Shown piece by piece: positions 11,911 through 29,799 of a DNA stretch of 64,000 nucleotides. Under the pieces are notes generated by a model, which was given only the letters and a program-made list of their open reading frames with translations, did not search any database and was not told the origin of the DNA. The stretch's first letter is position 1. Each line of letters starts with the position of its first letter. The DNA is taken from contig NC_061867.1 of NCBI RefSeq assembly GCF_907164915.1, positions 45,418,242 to 45,482,241 on the forward strand, written 5' to 3'. Position numbers and translations under genes: made by a program. This stretch comes from Impatiens glandulifera. Its lineage: Eukaryota > Streptophyta > Magnoliopsida > Ericales > Balsaminaceae.

Positions 11911-12716
11911 ATGTCAACTCCGAAGAGTTTTCAGCCAAGATTTTTGCAATCACAACTCAATTTCCTTAAGAAGAAAAAAATACGAGTGACTCTTCATCAC
12001 AGACTCTAGTGTAGGATCTACTTGAGTATTACATGTCTACACCTGAGGATGTGCACATTCCTACTAAGCCCGCACCATCCATTGATGAATGCACAAATAC
12101 AGAGTCTTCCATCTCCCAAAGAAGGAGAGGAAGCAACAAGAATTTCAAATTGACCAAATTGACGGCTAGTGGAGAAAAAGTACAGGACACATTCGACCCA
12201 ATTGAAAGGAAACTGTGTTGCAAGAATATGGATTTATAGAGTCGATATTTGGGGGTCACAATTCGAGGGAATAATATTATCCCCTATTGCACAGTCCATT
12301 GGCGACACCTCACCCCCACCACCTTATATCATCTATAACAGTCTTTAATCGTAAGTTAATCATTTTAATATAATTTTCCGTTTGAAAATAATCATTTATT
12401 TCTTATAAATCGTTTAGATTTCAAGATAAATTTAATTCAGATGATATTGAGAGTTATCGAGACGACACTATGAGACATATGAAGACAATGTGGGAGAATT
12501 GGAGGTATGAAATAAATGTCAACAAGATAAAGCCCCATGAGGGAAATGTGGACGCAATCAAGACGGATAGGCCAAATATAATGACCTAACAAGATTGAGA
12601 GTGGTTGCTTAAGAACCATTATTTTACCGATCAATTTCAGGTTTCTTCTATTAAATTTTTTAATTTAATCTAACATTATAATGATTACAGAAATGAAGCG
12701 CTACCAGTATAGAAAA

Positions 12717-12799
<83 letters not shown>

Positions 12800-13540
12800 T
12801 CTGGTATCAAAGCACTCACACAGCTGCAACGAGAAATTGTAAGACGTACTTATTTTTTAACATTGTTTTCAAATAAATTAAAATTGAACTTTCAATCTTA
12901 GGAAGTGCAAGAAATAGCAACTCCAAGTTATGAAGATTTCTTTTTGGCAACTAGGACAAAAAATGATGAATATGTTGATCCGAACGTACTGGAGAAAATG
13001 GTAAATATAAAATATGTTTAATTTATATTTTATTGATTATTGGCATTAACACATTTTGTTATAGGATGAGCTGAGACCTATGCGAACCTAAATGTCCTGG
13101 TATTTCTAATGTAGATTTGGTTAAAGGAGTTTTTGTCCCTCAAGACAAGGGAAAATTTTTTGGGATGAGATTAGTTTTAGCTTCCCAAGTTCGAGGGTCG
13201 GCGCAGTCCAAAAAACAACTCCACCTGGATAATTTAACAATGCAACGAAGTTCGATAATTTGGAAAACAAGATGAGTGATCAGCAAAGGACGTTGTAAGA
13301 TAGGATGAGGAAAGAACATGTAGATATGGAAGACGGGATGAGGGAGGAGAGGGCTGAGATGATACAGATTATGTCACAGTTTATGTGTGGCGGTTCATCA
13401 ATTAATCCTGTAGTGTTTGCACAGTTTACTAATATCAGTTAATCATCAGGCCAAGGTTCATTCTAGACAATTCTACCCGTGCAACCCCAATAACAACAAC
13501 AAGACGACGATGATTTTGGGGAAAAAGACATAGATTAAAT
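11911..13540 (+). pseudogene. Ptta/En/Spm-type transposon protein, degenerate
   Basis: Coding pieces separated by intron-like gaps and stops. Pieces include an S/T-rich start (from 12033) with RRRGSNKNFKLTKL, a segment at about 12420-12640 readable as MKTMWENWRYEIN and WEWLLKNHYFTDQFQ, a segment at about 12900-13000 readable as SYEDFFLATRTKNDEYVD, and a Met/Glu-rich helical tail (about 13270-13390). Order and motifs match the plant En/Spm accessory protein (W..W...L and LATRTKNDEYVD-like blocks). Several in-frame stops and a long TA microsatellite interrupt it, so it is not functional. Confidence 0.55.
12721..12796. repeat. (AT)n microsatellite
   Basis: 76 bp of uninterrupted AT dinucleotide repeats, inside the CACTA-like remnant. 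Confidence 0.95.
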
Positions 13541-14281
13541 AAGGTAATTATGATTATTATTTTGTGTTTGTTATGTATAATTAGAATTCAAATTTTGGTG
13601 TAGTACTGAACAATTATTGTTATAAGATTTTTAATATAGTTTAATTTTTGTTTAATTTCATATTTTATTTTGGTTTATAATTTAATTATATTTCTATTTT
13701 AAAATTTGTAATTAATATATATATTTTTTTAATTACATTTCTATTTAATAATATATATACTGATGGGTTAAAGTCCAATCGGTGTTTCTCGGTGTTCCCT
13801 ATATCGATTGGTTAAAATTCAATCGATGTTTCTCGGTGTTCCTTATATCGATTGGTTAAAGTATAATCAATATTCCTTGAATTCGTATTACCGATAGAGT
13901 TTTTAGCGACCGATGACGATCGTATTATAACCAATCGTTGTTTCCTTATATCGATTGGAAATCAAGGTATTATCGAGCGAAAAACCGCTCGGTATTGAGA
14001 CTTTTTTTTGCTAGGGTCAAAAGTGAGCTTGTGTCTTGTGCTAAGTTGTTTGTTTGTATTGTAAAGAAAATCTTCCATTCCTATTTTGTGATTCAATTTT
14101 TACCATAATATTGTAAACACACTCTACTATGCTAATAACCGTTTTCTCAATCTTCTCTATTCCTATGTTTTCAACAATATTTAAATGGGAGCTTAAACTT
14201 CCCTTCTATCATTATAAAGATTGAAACTTGTAAGATCAATAAATCTATACTTATTTCTTCCATATAATTCCATGACAAACA

Positions 14282-15976
14282 TCAGACAAGAGCAATGGAA
14301 ACTTGATCAACCTCCACAATATACTCAAGAGTAGCATTTGGTGGGATTTTAAGGCCATAACCCAGTTCTATTCCCTTCTCTCCAAACCCTAAGTTTGGAG
14401 GGACAATTACCCTTCTCTTGCCACCACCCTTCATCGACCTAGAAACATACTCTATCCCTTCACACATTCCCTTTGTATATGGCCTAGACCCTGTTAACAA
14501 TGCTAGTGGTTTCTTTTCACAACTGAATGTGTCGACAAATGGTTGATTGGTTCCTTTGACTTTGCCCTTGAGATCAATCACCATCATATCCCCAGACTTC
14601 GGCGATGAACCGCCACCAACTCTCAACTCATAGTACCTTTATGTTTTCAACTTTGTAGCTTAGGAAGTGATAAACTAATTAATGAAATCAAATCATATGT
14701 TTGGATGTTAGTTAGAATATGGGACATGAATTTTACCTTATGCCATTAGGCAATACTACCTCTTCTTGCTCCTCTACAACCCTGTGAAAGTGATATCTAG
14801 TATTAGAATACAAATGTATTTTTTTAATGTAAATATATGTATTAATAGAGTTGTTGCTCATCGAATTATAATAATATAAAAATATGTGCAAATCTTTTTG
14901 CTTTCACATTTTATGATTGGTCTATGATTAGAAATTATTTTTAAATCACTATGATTTAAGAATAATTTGGATTATGATTCATAAGATATTTTTATATATA
15001 CCAAATGAAGTTTATATTTGCACAATCATCTAAATTATGATTCATGAAAAAATAATCTTATATCATGTGAACTCTTAATGCTTCGACTCTCTCTTGAAGT
15101 CTTTGTAGTTGTTCATGTTAGGTTCACGAAGTGAATTTTGAAAGAGAAGTTGGCAGAATTAGCTTTCGGTCTAACGAGTCTATCTTTCCTTCCAATGAGT
15201 CTAAGATTATTTGAAGTATTCATAATTCACACTATAACTTGATTATAATCAAGAAAATAATCTTTCTTTTTCTTGAAAATTTAGACACTTTAAATAGTTT
15301 TATACTAAAAAAAAAAAATAATAACTCCCAATTATAACTAGATTTTTTAATAGAATCGTAATCGTACAACAAATTATCACACCATATCTTAAATAAGCTA
15401 ATTTAAGTCTTAAACATGAATAATTGTTAATTAAACAGCACATCCTTTCTCAAATTAGTTGAATATATATATTAAGAATTTGTGGGAATTCAAATAGTAG
15501 TTTTGATAGTTAAATAAGAAGAAAAAATCTCTAAAACTCAATGAATACCCAATGTGTAATGTCAATTATAAATATGAATGGTTATAAAGTAAGATCAAAT
15601 ATGAATGGTTATAAATTCACTTTCTTAACAAACAAACAAAAATGGGATAATTACTTATCTACCTTGTATTTGCTTCATTTTGAGAGACTTGATGCTCATT
15701 TTTCATCTGTTCCGATATCACACTAAAGGCTAGGGATCCTGCCCAAGCAAGGCTAGCTCCAAGCCCAAATCTCCTTGTTAAAGACGAAGCTATTGAATCT
15801 GTAGACTCATCAACTAACCGGTTCATTTTGACCTTTTGTTGCACTTTTTCACTAGGAAAAACTGGTTCTGAGGATGTAGTGCTTAAAGACTGTGGTGGAG
15901 AATGAAAGGAAGAAAAATGGTGTGTTTTTTGAATAGGGTAAGAGAGAAAAGGTGGAGATCCGAAGAGGGAAGCCAT
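14282..15976 (-). CDS. FKBP17: FKBP17-type peptidyl-prolyl cis-trans isomerase, chloroplast
   Basis: Three exons on the minus strand: 15976-15663, 14781-14737 and 14636-14282, giving 237 aa, close to the Arabidopsis FKBP17 proteins. Residues 1-40 are Ser-rich and poor in acidic residues, as in a chloroplast transit peptide. A second segment, TRRFGLGASLAWAGSLAF, has twin arginines before a hydrophobic stretch, which suggests Tat-type routing to the thylakoid lumen (inference). The C-terminal FKBP domain runs from GIRYYELRVGGG to EYIVEVDQV and includes VDTF, GSRPY, KGMCEGIEYV, GGGKRRVIVPP and IPPNATLEY. The tryptophan at the base of the FK506/proline pocket of FKBP12 is not conserved (MCEG replaces the GWEEG region), a trait I recall for this subfamily, so isomerase activity may be weak. 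FKBP17-2 or FKBP17-3 is the closest match from memory. The start ATG precedes the transit peptide. Confidence 0.93.
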
Positions 15977-16099
15977 TTTCTTGATGGTTGAAGGATAAGA
16001 AGAAAGGAGGAGATATTGGAAGCTCTCTTATTTGAGATGGACCCATCCTTATCCCTATTCTCATGAGCTTGTGCATGTGTGTGGCAGTAGCCTTATCAA

Positions 16100-16106
16100 T
16101 TTTATA
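16100..16106 (-). promoter_or_regulatory. Putative TATA box of the FKBP17 gene
   Basis: TATAAAA on the minus strand, about 125 bp upstream of the ATG at 15976. Distance and sequence fit, but the region is AT-rich, so chance is possible. Confidence 0.3.
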
Positions 16107-17130
16107 ATAGAATATTAAGGCGAAATCTATAATTTATTAAAATCGTTATTTAATTTTAAACTCAACAAGTTCAAAAAATATTTAAATAGTACAAATTTAT
16201 TTTAAAAGATTATCAGTTATATATTATTATTATTTATACATATAATTAAATATAGATCAATTTAAATTATTTATAATAATAAATAAATTAACAATAAAAG
16301 AGATTTATATTTATAAAATTATATACATAATTTATTTATTTGAATAAATAATAAGTTATTTTTAATTTATAAATATACATTAACTTTTTTTCTTTACAAA
16401 ATTGTAAAATTCATGTAAAATTCAAACTATTTATAAACAAGTAAATCTTTGTAAATTTAAAATTATAACTAGTTAATCTTTTTTTAGATTCCTAAAATCT
16501 TAAAATTTTAAATATTAATTAGGATTTTAATAGCCATGTAATTTATATTGATTCTTTTGTTTTTTAATTTAACCTACCATTTTTTGTCTTATCTTTGTAA
16601 TAAATTATCAATTTAATTTTTTACATGTCAACTTTATTGTCAATCCACTAAGTTAAATAATTAAAAATATAAATTAATGTTTATGGAAAGAATTTTATTT
16701 TAATTTATAATATTTATTTGAATTGTTTAATATAAATATGTTTAATTTTAATTAAATATATATATTATATTTATAAAATTAAGTAAATATAAAATAATTT
16801 ATTTTAATAATAATGTAATATATTTATTTTAATTATTTAATTAAGTGTTTTTAATTTTAATTATATATATTTTATATTTATAAAATAAATAATTAATATG
16901 TGTAGGGAGGGAAATATATAATTAGTAGTTTAATTAATTAGTTTAGAGGGAAGAAAATAAAATATATATATATATATATATGAAATGTAGGAAGACATAT
17001 AAAGAATGATGTAATCATCTTTTTTTTTTCTCTTCTTTTTTTTTAAGTCTTATACACAAATATATTTAATTGGAGATCCTAATTTAATCTCAATATATTA
17101 AATATAAGTTTGTCCATATTTCAAGGATGA
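16107..17130. other. AT-rich intergenic DNA
   Basis: Very A/T-rich, with short runs such as ATATATATAT near 16962-16980. No gene or recognisable element until the copia LTR. Confidence 0.5.
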
Positions 17131-17267
17131 AAAATTTATATACAAGATTATCATATTAAGATCCACTAATTTAGGAATCTCAATATATTAAATTGATTAT
17201 ATTTATTATATTGAGATCCACTCATTTAGAGATATCCAATATATTAAATTAATTACATTTATTATAT
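17131..17267 (-). repeat. 3' LTR of copia element 1 (approximate)
   Basis: Shares AATATATTAAATTGATTATA and AGATCCACTAATTTAG-like blocks with the LTR at 21269-21430. It contains an internal duplication of the block GATCCACT(A/C)ATTTAG. The left edge is uncertain because similar sequence continues toward 17090. Confidence 0.55.
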
Positions 17268-20125
17268 CCCGTAATCAAAACAAGTGGGCGATGTACACTG
17301 AGATTGGATCGAAATTCTTCAAAAAGAACTCTCGGAAGCCCTTTCGTGAAGATATTCGCAAGTTGAAAGCGAGATGTGACATGAAGAACTCGAACCTGAC
17401 CGCGAGAGACCTTCTTATGAACAAAGTAAATGTCCATCTCAATGTGCTTGGTACGTTGATGCTGAATGGGATTACTAGAGAGGTAGATCGTACTCATATT
17501 GTCACGGTAAATAAGAGTAGCAGTAGGAACTGGGAAATAAAGTTCTATGAGTAAATTCTGTAGTTGACAAGTTTCTAAAACCACATTCACAACCGCTGGG
17601 TACTCAGCCACGATACTAGAACGGGACAAAGTGGTTTGGCGCTTAGCCGACCAAGAGATTAGATTATCTCCTAAGAAGATAAAGTAGTTAGATGTCAAAA
17701 GACGTGTCCCGGGCACCCACCTAGTCAGCATCAATGTAAGCCAAGAGGGATGTAACAGAGTATGAAGACAAATGAAGGCCAAAATCAAGAGTTCCCTAAA
17801 TATATCGAATAATTCTGTTTACATATTCCATGTGTACCAACCGAGGATCATGCATGAAGAGACAAACCTGTTGCATCGCATACGTGATATCAGGACGAGA
17901 AAATGTCAAATATTGCAGAGCACCATCTAGGCTCCGGTACAAAGAAGAATCTAATACAAAAGAAGAGACTAAAGCCCCAAGTTTTAGTGTGTTATCAACC
18001 GGCGTATAATTGACGGCTTACAAGATGACATACATGCACGGTCTATTATCTCACACGCATACTTTCGTTGAGAGAGGAACATACCATTTTCATGAGGCCT
18101 TACCGAAATGCCCAAAAAATAATGCAATGGACCCAAATCTTTCATAGAAAATTCGGCACTCAAGCTAGAGATGAAGAATCAGCGAAGAGAGTTAGAGGAT
18201 GTCGTCAATATTATATCATCAACATGCAATAACAAGTATGTCATGTGCTCACCCTAGCAAAACACAAACAATGAGTGATCTGAAATAGTCCGGGAAAACC
18301 AAGTGTGGACACAAAATTCGTAAAGTGTTTGTTCCAATCTCGAGGAGCCTACTTCAAACCATACAATGATTTCTTCAAACGGAAGACATGATGAGGAAAT
18401 GAGGAATCTCTAAACTCAAGATGTTGATGCATGTATACAACATCATTTAGAGTGTCATGGAGAAAAACATTCTTTACATCAAGTTGGTGAATTGATCATT
18501 TCTTCGATAGGGCAAGACTGAGGACCAACCGAATAGTGGTCGGTTTGACAATAAGACTGGAAGTCTCCCCACAATCAATGTCAACCTATTGAGTTTTTCC
18601 ATCACTTACAAGACGGGCTTTATGCATATTAAAAAAACCATCAACACGGTCTTTATGAGTAAAGACCCATAAAGAATGAATAATATTAACATCACTTGGA
18701 CGGGAAACCAACTTCCATGTCTTACTAGCAATTAAAGCATTAAACTCTCCCTGGATGGCTAGCTTCAATTTAAACTGAATGAATCACATATGGTGATGGA
18801 AGATCATCGAGAAAATCATACAAGAATGGAGGGGACTGAATTTCAACAAAAGGAAAACGAGACTCGTCAAAGATGACGTGGCGACAAATAATAATTTTAT
18901 CATTTGATATGTCAAAACACTTATAGCCTCGGTGATTCGATGGGTATCCAAGAAAGACACATGGGATAGAACATAGAAGAAGTTTACGAATCATCATGGA
19001 TGGAAATAGAGGGTAACCCAAACACGTGTAAATGGTCATATGTTGGATCTTTGCGGTATAAATGTTGTAACGGAGTAACGTATGTCATGTGTTTATGCAG
19101 AAGAATATTTAGGAGGTACATGGCCATTTTGAGAGCATGATGCCAAAATGAGGTGGGTAGCTTGACATGAATGAGTAATGTACGAATCATATTATTGATA
19201 GTACAAAACTGTCTCTCGGCTTTGTCGTTCTAAGACGAAGTGTGAGGACATGAGAAGCAAAAAGTCATCCCACGCGTGGATGCAAATTTCCAAAATGAAT
19301 GATTATCAAATTCTCTTCCATTATCACATTGAAAAGATATTATATCTCTCTCAAATCGGGTTTTGACGAGTGTCCGAAATTGCAAGAAAGCACTAAACAC
19401 TTGGGATTTATGAGATAAAGGGAAAATCCACAAAAAAGACGAAAAATCATCGAGAAACAAAACATAATATTTATGGCCCATAGAATTTAACACAAGAGAC
19501 ATCGATACATCACTATGAATAATGTCAAACGGTAATAAAGAAGTCGAGTAAGAAGCCTTAAACAAAAAACAAACATTTTTTCCCAATGAACACGATAAAA
19601 AAATATGAGAAACGTGTTGTTTATTACAGTGAATTAATTTATTTAATCTAAGAGATTCAAAACTAGAGTTTCCAGGATGACCTAGGTGATTATGCAACAA
19701 GGATGGCGACAAAGCAACAAAAACAGAAAACGACACATGTCTCCTAGTTGTAAACATATATAGATCTCCCCGACTATCACATCTCATTAGACACGTCTCC
19801 GTCCAAAAATCCTTAACAGAAAACCCAAAAAGATCAAACTCAACAGACACAGAATTATCCGTAGTGAATTTACGAACATAAACTAGATTTTTAACGAGAT
19901 TAAGAGCATGAAGAACATTATTCAAGGTAAGTCTAGGATTCGAAGAACAAATAATTGTATGCCCAATACCCGAAACCGTAATCGTATTACCATTACCTAT
20001 AAGAATATCATGTTTAATGCCTAAATTGAAATAAGACGAGAGAGTACATTGTTGAGATGTCATGTATGACGTCGCACCAGTGTCCATGTACCATGTCGGA
20101 TTAGGAGACGTAATATCAAGGGTTT
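17268..20125 (-). pseudogene. copia 1 pol remnant: protease, integrase, reverse transcriptase, RNase H
   Basis: Minus-strand order. The protease motif MDTGATSYM (from 20087) is the aspartyl D-T-G site. The pre-integrase motif HNHLGHPG and the integrase core (IHSDV, CDNGREF) lie in the open stretch 20087-19230, and a further integrase piece at 19190-18984. RT begins near 18768 (WVFTHKDRVDGF, KARLVSDG). The RT catalytic YVDD is present as HVDD at 18226-18215. RNase H with its C-terminal tail (DNMSTIYLSSNP, RTKHIEMDI) is at 17788-17268. At least three frame breaks separate these pieces, so no full polyprotein can be made. Compared with element 2, the Pro/Ser-rich linker between integrase and RT is mostly lost here (near 18770). 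Confidence 0.8.
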
Positions 20126-21152
20126 ACATGGCCGATTCAATGTACGTCGGAGTTGGTGGAGACTGAGTCATGTATGCTTGCGCACGCGGAGCACAAAGAC
20201 CCGACTATTGTTGTGGTGTTGACGGACGAGGGCTGGAAAGAGGTCTCTTCCATTGAGCCGTTGGATATGGGCATGGAGGAGAAGCCCATGACCACTACCA
20301 AGACAATGATGGTGGGCCTGAATGACCATCCCATTATTACGGCTAGGGAGAAGGAGGCTGAGTTTAGACTTGGTACTAGGATTGTTCCGATCGACCTCCA
20401 TTACGAGAGCCCTTCTTCTTTGGTTTCTTCCGAGATCCACACAATGACATATGTTGTGACTCATTCGTCCCAGACATGTCGGAGACAAGAGCTACACCCG
20501 ATATCAGTGCCGAACAAGAGGTCACCCGCTTTGCCAAGCCAGATTCCCCCAAAATCAACATGGAGCGCGCTTGGTAGAACTGAGGAAAATGATCACTCTT
20601 TCGGAGTAACGTTGTCACCCCGTTGCACACCTCTGCCAGGCCTGCAACCAACTGCAATACGAGGCGGTTGTTCGAGACCAAGCTACCAACGCCCTTCAAC
20701 TGATCGGCCAGGACTTTGAGACCTTGACAATAAGTCGAGACCCTCGGAAAATCTGCCATGATAGTGGTGGAAAACTTTTGCCCGAGAGAAACCGCACAAG
20801 AATGAAGGTAATCTTGAAAAATTCCACATAGTCGTGTCTAGGCTTGCTCGGTTGTAGAGTCTGGTTCCAAGATTGTGTGAAGGAGATCCTGTGAGATTGT
20901 GGCATAGATTCACTAAAGGATAGTGGAATCGAGAGTTAGTCACATATCTTTCTCTTCATCCATCGATGGCGGTAGTAGAATAGAGACCGGCGGGATGATG
21001 TGATGAAGGACCCGATGATAACGGACATGGATCTTAAACAACTCTGCCAATGTCGTGTATTGAATGTTTTCCAACTCAATAACAATAGAGACATGATTCT
21101 TGATGTTGGAAACGGCAAGGGCCGGGTGAAATACTTGTTTGTTACTCGTCAT
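20126..21152 (-). pseudogene. copia 1 gag remnant
   Basis: On the minus strand, 21152-20936 begins MTSNKQVFHPALAVSNIKNH and continues with ELENIQYTTLAELFKIH, the usual start of plant copia gag (UBN2-like). A second piece at 20759-20376 has LADQLKGVGS and NGVTTLLRKSDHFPQFY, the gag core. A Gly/His/Pro-rich region follows toward the protease. Frames change between pieces. The plus-strand open frame at 20153-20719 is a shadow. Confidence 0.7.
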
Positions 21153-21258
21153 CGGAAAATAAAATTGATTGAAGAGAAGATGAACAGAAGATGAACGTAA
21201 AAGAGAAAATGGACTGTTAGGCTAAGACACAACGAAAGAGAGAAAAAAAACCCTAGAT

Positions 21259-21268
21259 TCTGATACCA
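21259..21268 (-). promoter_or_regulatory. Primer-binding site (initiator tRNA-Met) of copia element 1
   Basis: TGGTATCAGA directly inside the 5' LTR, the standard plant LTR-retrotransposon primer site complementary to tRNA-iMet. Confidence 0.8.
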
Positions 21269-21430
21269 TAAAAGAATACAATACATTATTCTTTTCATTC
21301 CAATGATGTAAAATATATATATACAAAATTATCATTTTAAGATTCACTAATTTAGAGATCTCAATATATTAAATTGATTATATTATAGGATCTCTAATAT
21401 ATTAAAGTGATTACATATTAATATTTATTA
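21269..21430 (-). repeat. 5' LTR of copia element 1
   Basis: Runs from just outside the primer-binding site to about 21430. It shares AAAGAATACAAT and the AATATATTAAATTGATTATA block with the other LTRs of the family. The outer border is uncertain. Confidence 0.6.
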
Positions 21431-21910
21431 ATATTCATTGCATAGGAGAGACCCTTTGTCATTTTTGTAAAGGGAAATTCAACCACCAATGACATAATAT
21501 TAAAAAAAAAATAAGAATTAATTTTCTTAAAATTCATATCATATGTTTTTTTTTAAAACAAAATCTCGACTTCTATTTTAACAGAAAAAACAAGATCAGA
21601 CTATATCTAGTAGTTGAATTGCAATTACTAGCATAAGGAACTTCCACATAATCCTTAAAAAAATCTCCAATCATTCAGCTACAAGGAATCCAATAAAATC
21701 ATACAAATGTCACACCCAACAGGTAATTATTAACATTATAAATTGTTTTAAATAAGATAAATGAAATATTTAAATAAAAATTATATATTCCCACTTTCTC
21801 TCATTCATTTCATTTGCTCTCTCCCTCCCTCCCTCCATCCCTCCATCCATGTTAGTGAACACGTGGCTCAAACAAAATAAAAAAGAAAAGGTTAGTTTCT
21901 TTATTCCATT
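21431..21910. other. Intergenic DNA upstream of the MAP kinase, with a CCCT-rich tract
   Basis: AT-rich until a pyrimidine tract of CTCC/CATC repeats at about 21817-21850, a common feature of plant core promoters and 5' leaders (Y patch). No gene seen. Confidence 0.45.
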
Positions 21911-21913
21911 CAT

Positions 21914-21923
21914 ATATATATAA
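21914..21923 (+). promoter_or_regulatory. Putative TATA box of the MAP kinase gene
   Basis: TATATATAAG about 160 bp upstream of the ATG at 22075, with a CT-rich tract just before it. Confidence 0.35.
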
Positions 21924-22074
21924 GCAATAATAGTGACGATAAGAACGGCAACTCATTGATGAATAGCGATTTTTTCGTTCAATCTAAGGGAATCAATCGC
22001 CGGGAAGAAAATGATCTAGACATTGTAAATCAACAAACTTTCAAAACTCATCATTTATCCTCCTATCTATCATA

Positions 22075-27726
<5,652 letters not shown>

Positions 27727-28560
27727 GCTTGTTTTCAAGAATTGTATCTATCATAACTATCTATTCCATTGAAAATGGAATAGATATAGTGATTTTAAAC
27801 TAATTGTATTTGTAGTTGTTGTTATTGTTGCACACCAAGTTTCTCTTGCAGAGAAGAACATGGCCTTTTAATTTGGGCCTTGTGCAAGGTGGTGTACATA
27901 ATTCTGTATTTTGTTTTCTTTCTTTGATCAGGTTGATATTACTAATGGTAGGAAAAAAAGGTTATTTGTTGTTCATGTTTTAGTACATAGAAATCAAAAA
28001 CTTATGTTTAGATGACTATTTCCATAAGACTATATATATTTATATCATTGTAAATGATTTTGTATCTCACAAATGCTGATCAAGATATTGCATAATCAAT
28101 TTTAATATTTTATGTTTGTTCATGTTAATAGTACTCATAATATTATAATATTTCCCAATCATGCATGATGAGATTGAAAAAATCAAAATGATCAGTTGTT
28201 TAATCTACTTTTCACATAAATATATTTTATTTAATTTAATCACATCTTTGATACCAAATAATATTTTTTTTTTTACTTTGAATTTTTATTAAAAGTGATG
28301 ATAATTGTGAATGTGATAATAACAAAAGATTAGTTTTTAATATATAACTTAAAAAATCACGTTTATCAGTTCCCGAATCAGTCAGTCAATAGACTCATTG
28401 TCAATTAAAACTGCTTAAAAAATTTGACATCCCTTGTTGAACACTATAATTTTCAAAGATGACTATTCTCAGCCATCCACCTCCCCTAATTAGAGTATTA
28501 GACAAATCAAATCAATAGTAAAGTTCCAAAATTGATAAAATGAGAATGTTAAAAGTAGTT
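27727..28560. other. 3' flank of the MAP kinase and AT-rich intergenic DNA
   Basis: Contains the likely 3' UTR of the kinase (to about 28100, judging by composition only), then AT-rich sequence. No other gene seen. Confidence 0.4.
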
Positions 28561-28840
28561 GAAAATATTAGTTAAACATATCCACTTCATTCGTAAATAT
28601 GTCGAGAACCAACAAATCGTTGTAAAGTTCGTAAGCACCAGAGAGCAATGTGCAAACATTCTCACCAAGGCACTAGCAATAGTCAAATTCGCAGAGATGC
28701 GAAAATATTAGTTAAACATATCCACTTCATTCGTAAATATGTCGAGAACCAACAAATCGTTGTAAAGTTCGTAAGCACCAGAGAGCAATGTGCAAACATT
28801 CTCACCAAGGCACTAGCAATAGTCAAATTCGCAGAGATGC
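28561..28840 (+). repeat. Perfect 140-bp tandem duplication
   Basis: The two units 28561-28700 and 28701-28840 show no difference on direct reading. Confidence 0.95.
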
Positions 28841-28926
28841 GAGAGCTGCTCGGCGTGAAGAATTTTGAACCATATCAAGCTTATGAGGAAGATTGTGAGT
28901 CTAAGCATTTATTGTCAGCAAATTGA
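28561..28926 (+). pseudogene. copia RNase H C-terminal fragment with an internal tandem duplication
   Basis: The plus strand reads as the end of a copia polyprotein: KHIHFIRKYVENQQIVVKF, STREQCANILTKALAI, FAEMRELLGV. This is the RNase H tail (H-I-F-R, Q-AD-I-TK motif region). A 140-bp segment is present twice, identically and head to tail (28561-28700 and 28701-28840), which breaks the reading frame. No LTR or other domain adjoins, so this is an isolated fragment. Confidence 0.7.
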
Positions 28927-29358
28927 AATTTATTGTCTTTTATATAATTAGGACTTATTTAATTATTAATGGGCATGGCTCTTTATGTGTAAGTAATTTA
29001 AGGTTTTTAGATTAATTATTTTTTTATAAAGATTGTTTGTAATTGTTAATATACAACATTTAAGACTCTTAAGATTTTTTTTAATAAATATTATTGTCTT
29101 TTCTATTTTTCAGAGTTTCATTTCTTCATAATTGTTTTTAGAAGATCCAATAATCAGAACCAACATGTTAACCGTGATCGATTACTCATCGTTTGAGTGC
29201 TTCAACCATATAACTCGCCACTATGATTGAATATTAATTGTTGTGAGTGCTATGCAATTTTTAAAATTTTAATTATTTTTATCAGTTTTTAAAAATAATA
29301 TAAAATCTATAGTATTTTAATAAAAACAATTTAACTTAGTTATTTTATTTGTAAATTC

Positions 29359-29363
<5 letters not shown>

Positions 29364-29449
<86 letters not shown>
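29364..29449. repeat. (TA)n microsatellite
   Basis: About 86 bp of TA repeats. Confidence 0.95.
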
Positions 29450-29454
<5 letters not shown>

Positions 29455-29799
29455 ATATATCAGTCTAGGGAGGAACATAGTTTTTCTTTCTCTCTTACAA
29501 TTTTTTTTTTGTGACTTTAGAAAGAGTAACATATGTTGAATCTCTCTAACACAGATGGACCCAATGTATAGATAAAGAACGTTATATTAAATAATAGTCT
29601 TATTATTTAAATAAATCTTTATTATTATTTTTTTTTGGATAAAATTATTTTATTAAAATTCTCAAAATGGGAAGGTGAATGATCAAAATTAGATAAAATT
29701 TAACTATAATTAAAGAATGACAATCAAATAACCTTAAAATATCTGATTAGTAGCAATCAAATATACAAATATAGATTATAAAATGTATCAAATCATATA

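Larger units (their letters stand above)
11226..14016 (+). mobile_element. CACTA (En/Spm)-like transposon remnant
   Basis: The central part (about 11911-13540) encodes broken pieces of the plant Ptta/En/Spm transposon protein family. The right part (about 13760-14010) holds tandem sub-terminal repeats around ATCGATTGGTTAAA and TTTCTCGGTGTTCC, as CACTA ends do. The right end, read inward, is CCCTAGCAAAAAAAAG, close to a CACTA-type terminus with one base changed. No matching left terminus was found, so the left border is approximate and the element is probably truncated. Confidence 0.5.
17131..21430 (-). mobile_element. Ty1/copia LTR retrotransposon 1 (degenerate)
   Basis: Read on the minus strand: 5' LTR (about 21430-21269), primer-binding site TGGTATCAGA (21268-21259), gag, protease, integrase, reverse transcriptase, RNase H, 3' LTR (about 17267-17131). 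This domain order (integrase before RT) defines Ty1/copia. Both LTRs share CAATATATTAAATTGATTAT. Several frameshifts and stops break the polyprotein. It is the same family as the element at 57384-61902. Confidence 0.85.

Noticed and set aside
12033..12239. A small host gene starting MSTPEDVHIP
   Set aside because: It continues into further En/Spm-type pieces with stops, so it is better read as part of the CACTA-like remnant.
20153..20719. A 188-residue plus-strand open frame
   Set aside because: It lies opposite the copia 1 gag/protease region. The minus strand carries recognisable gag and protease motifs, and the plus-strand product has no family features.
29317..29532. Frames made of repeated Tyr-Ile residues (also 31350-31556)
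   Set aside because: They are translations of TA microsatellites.
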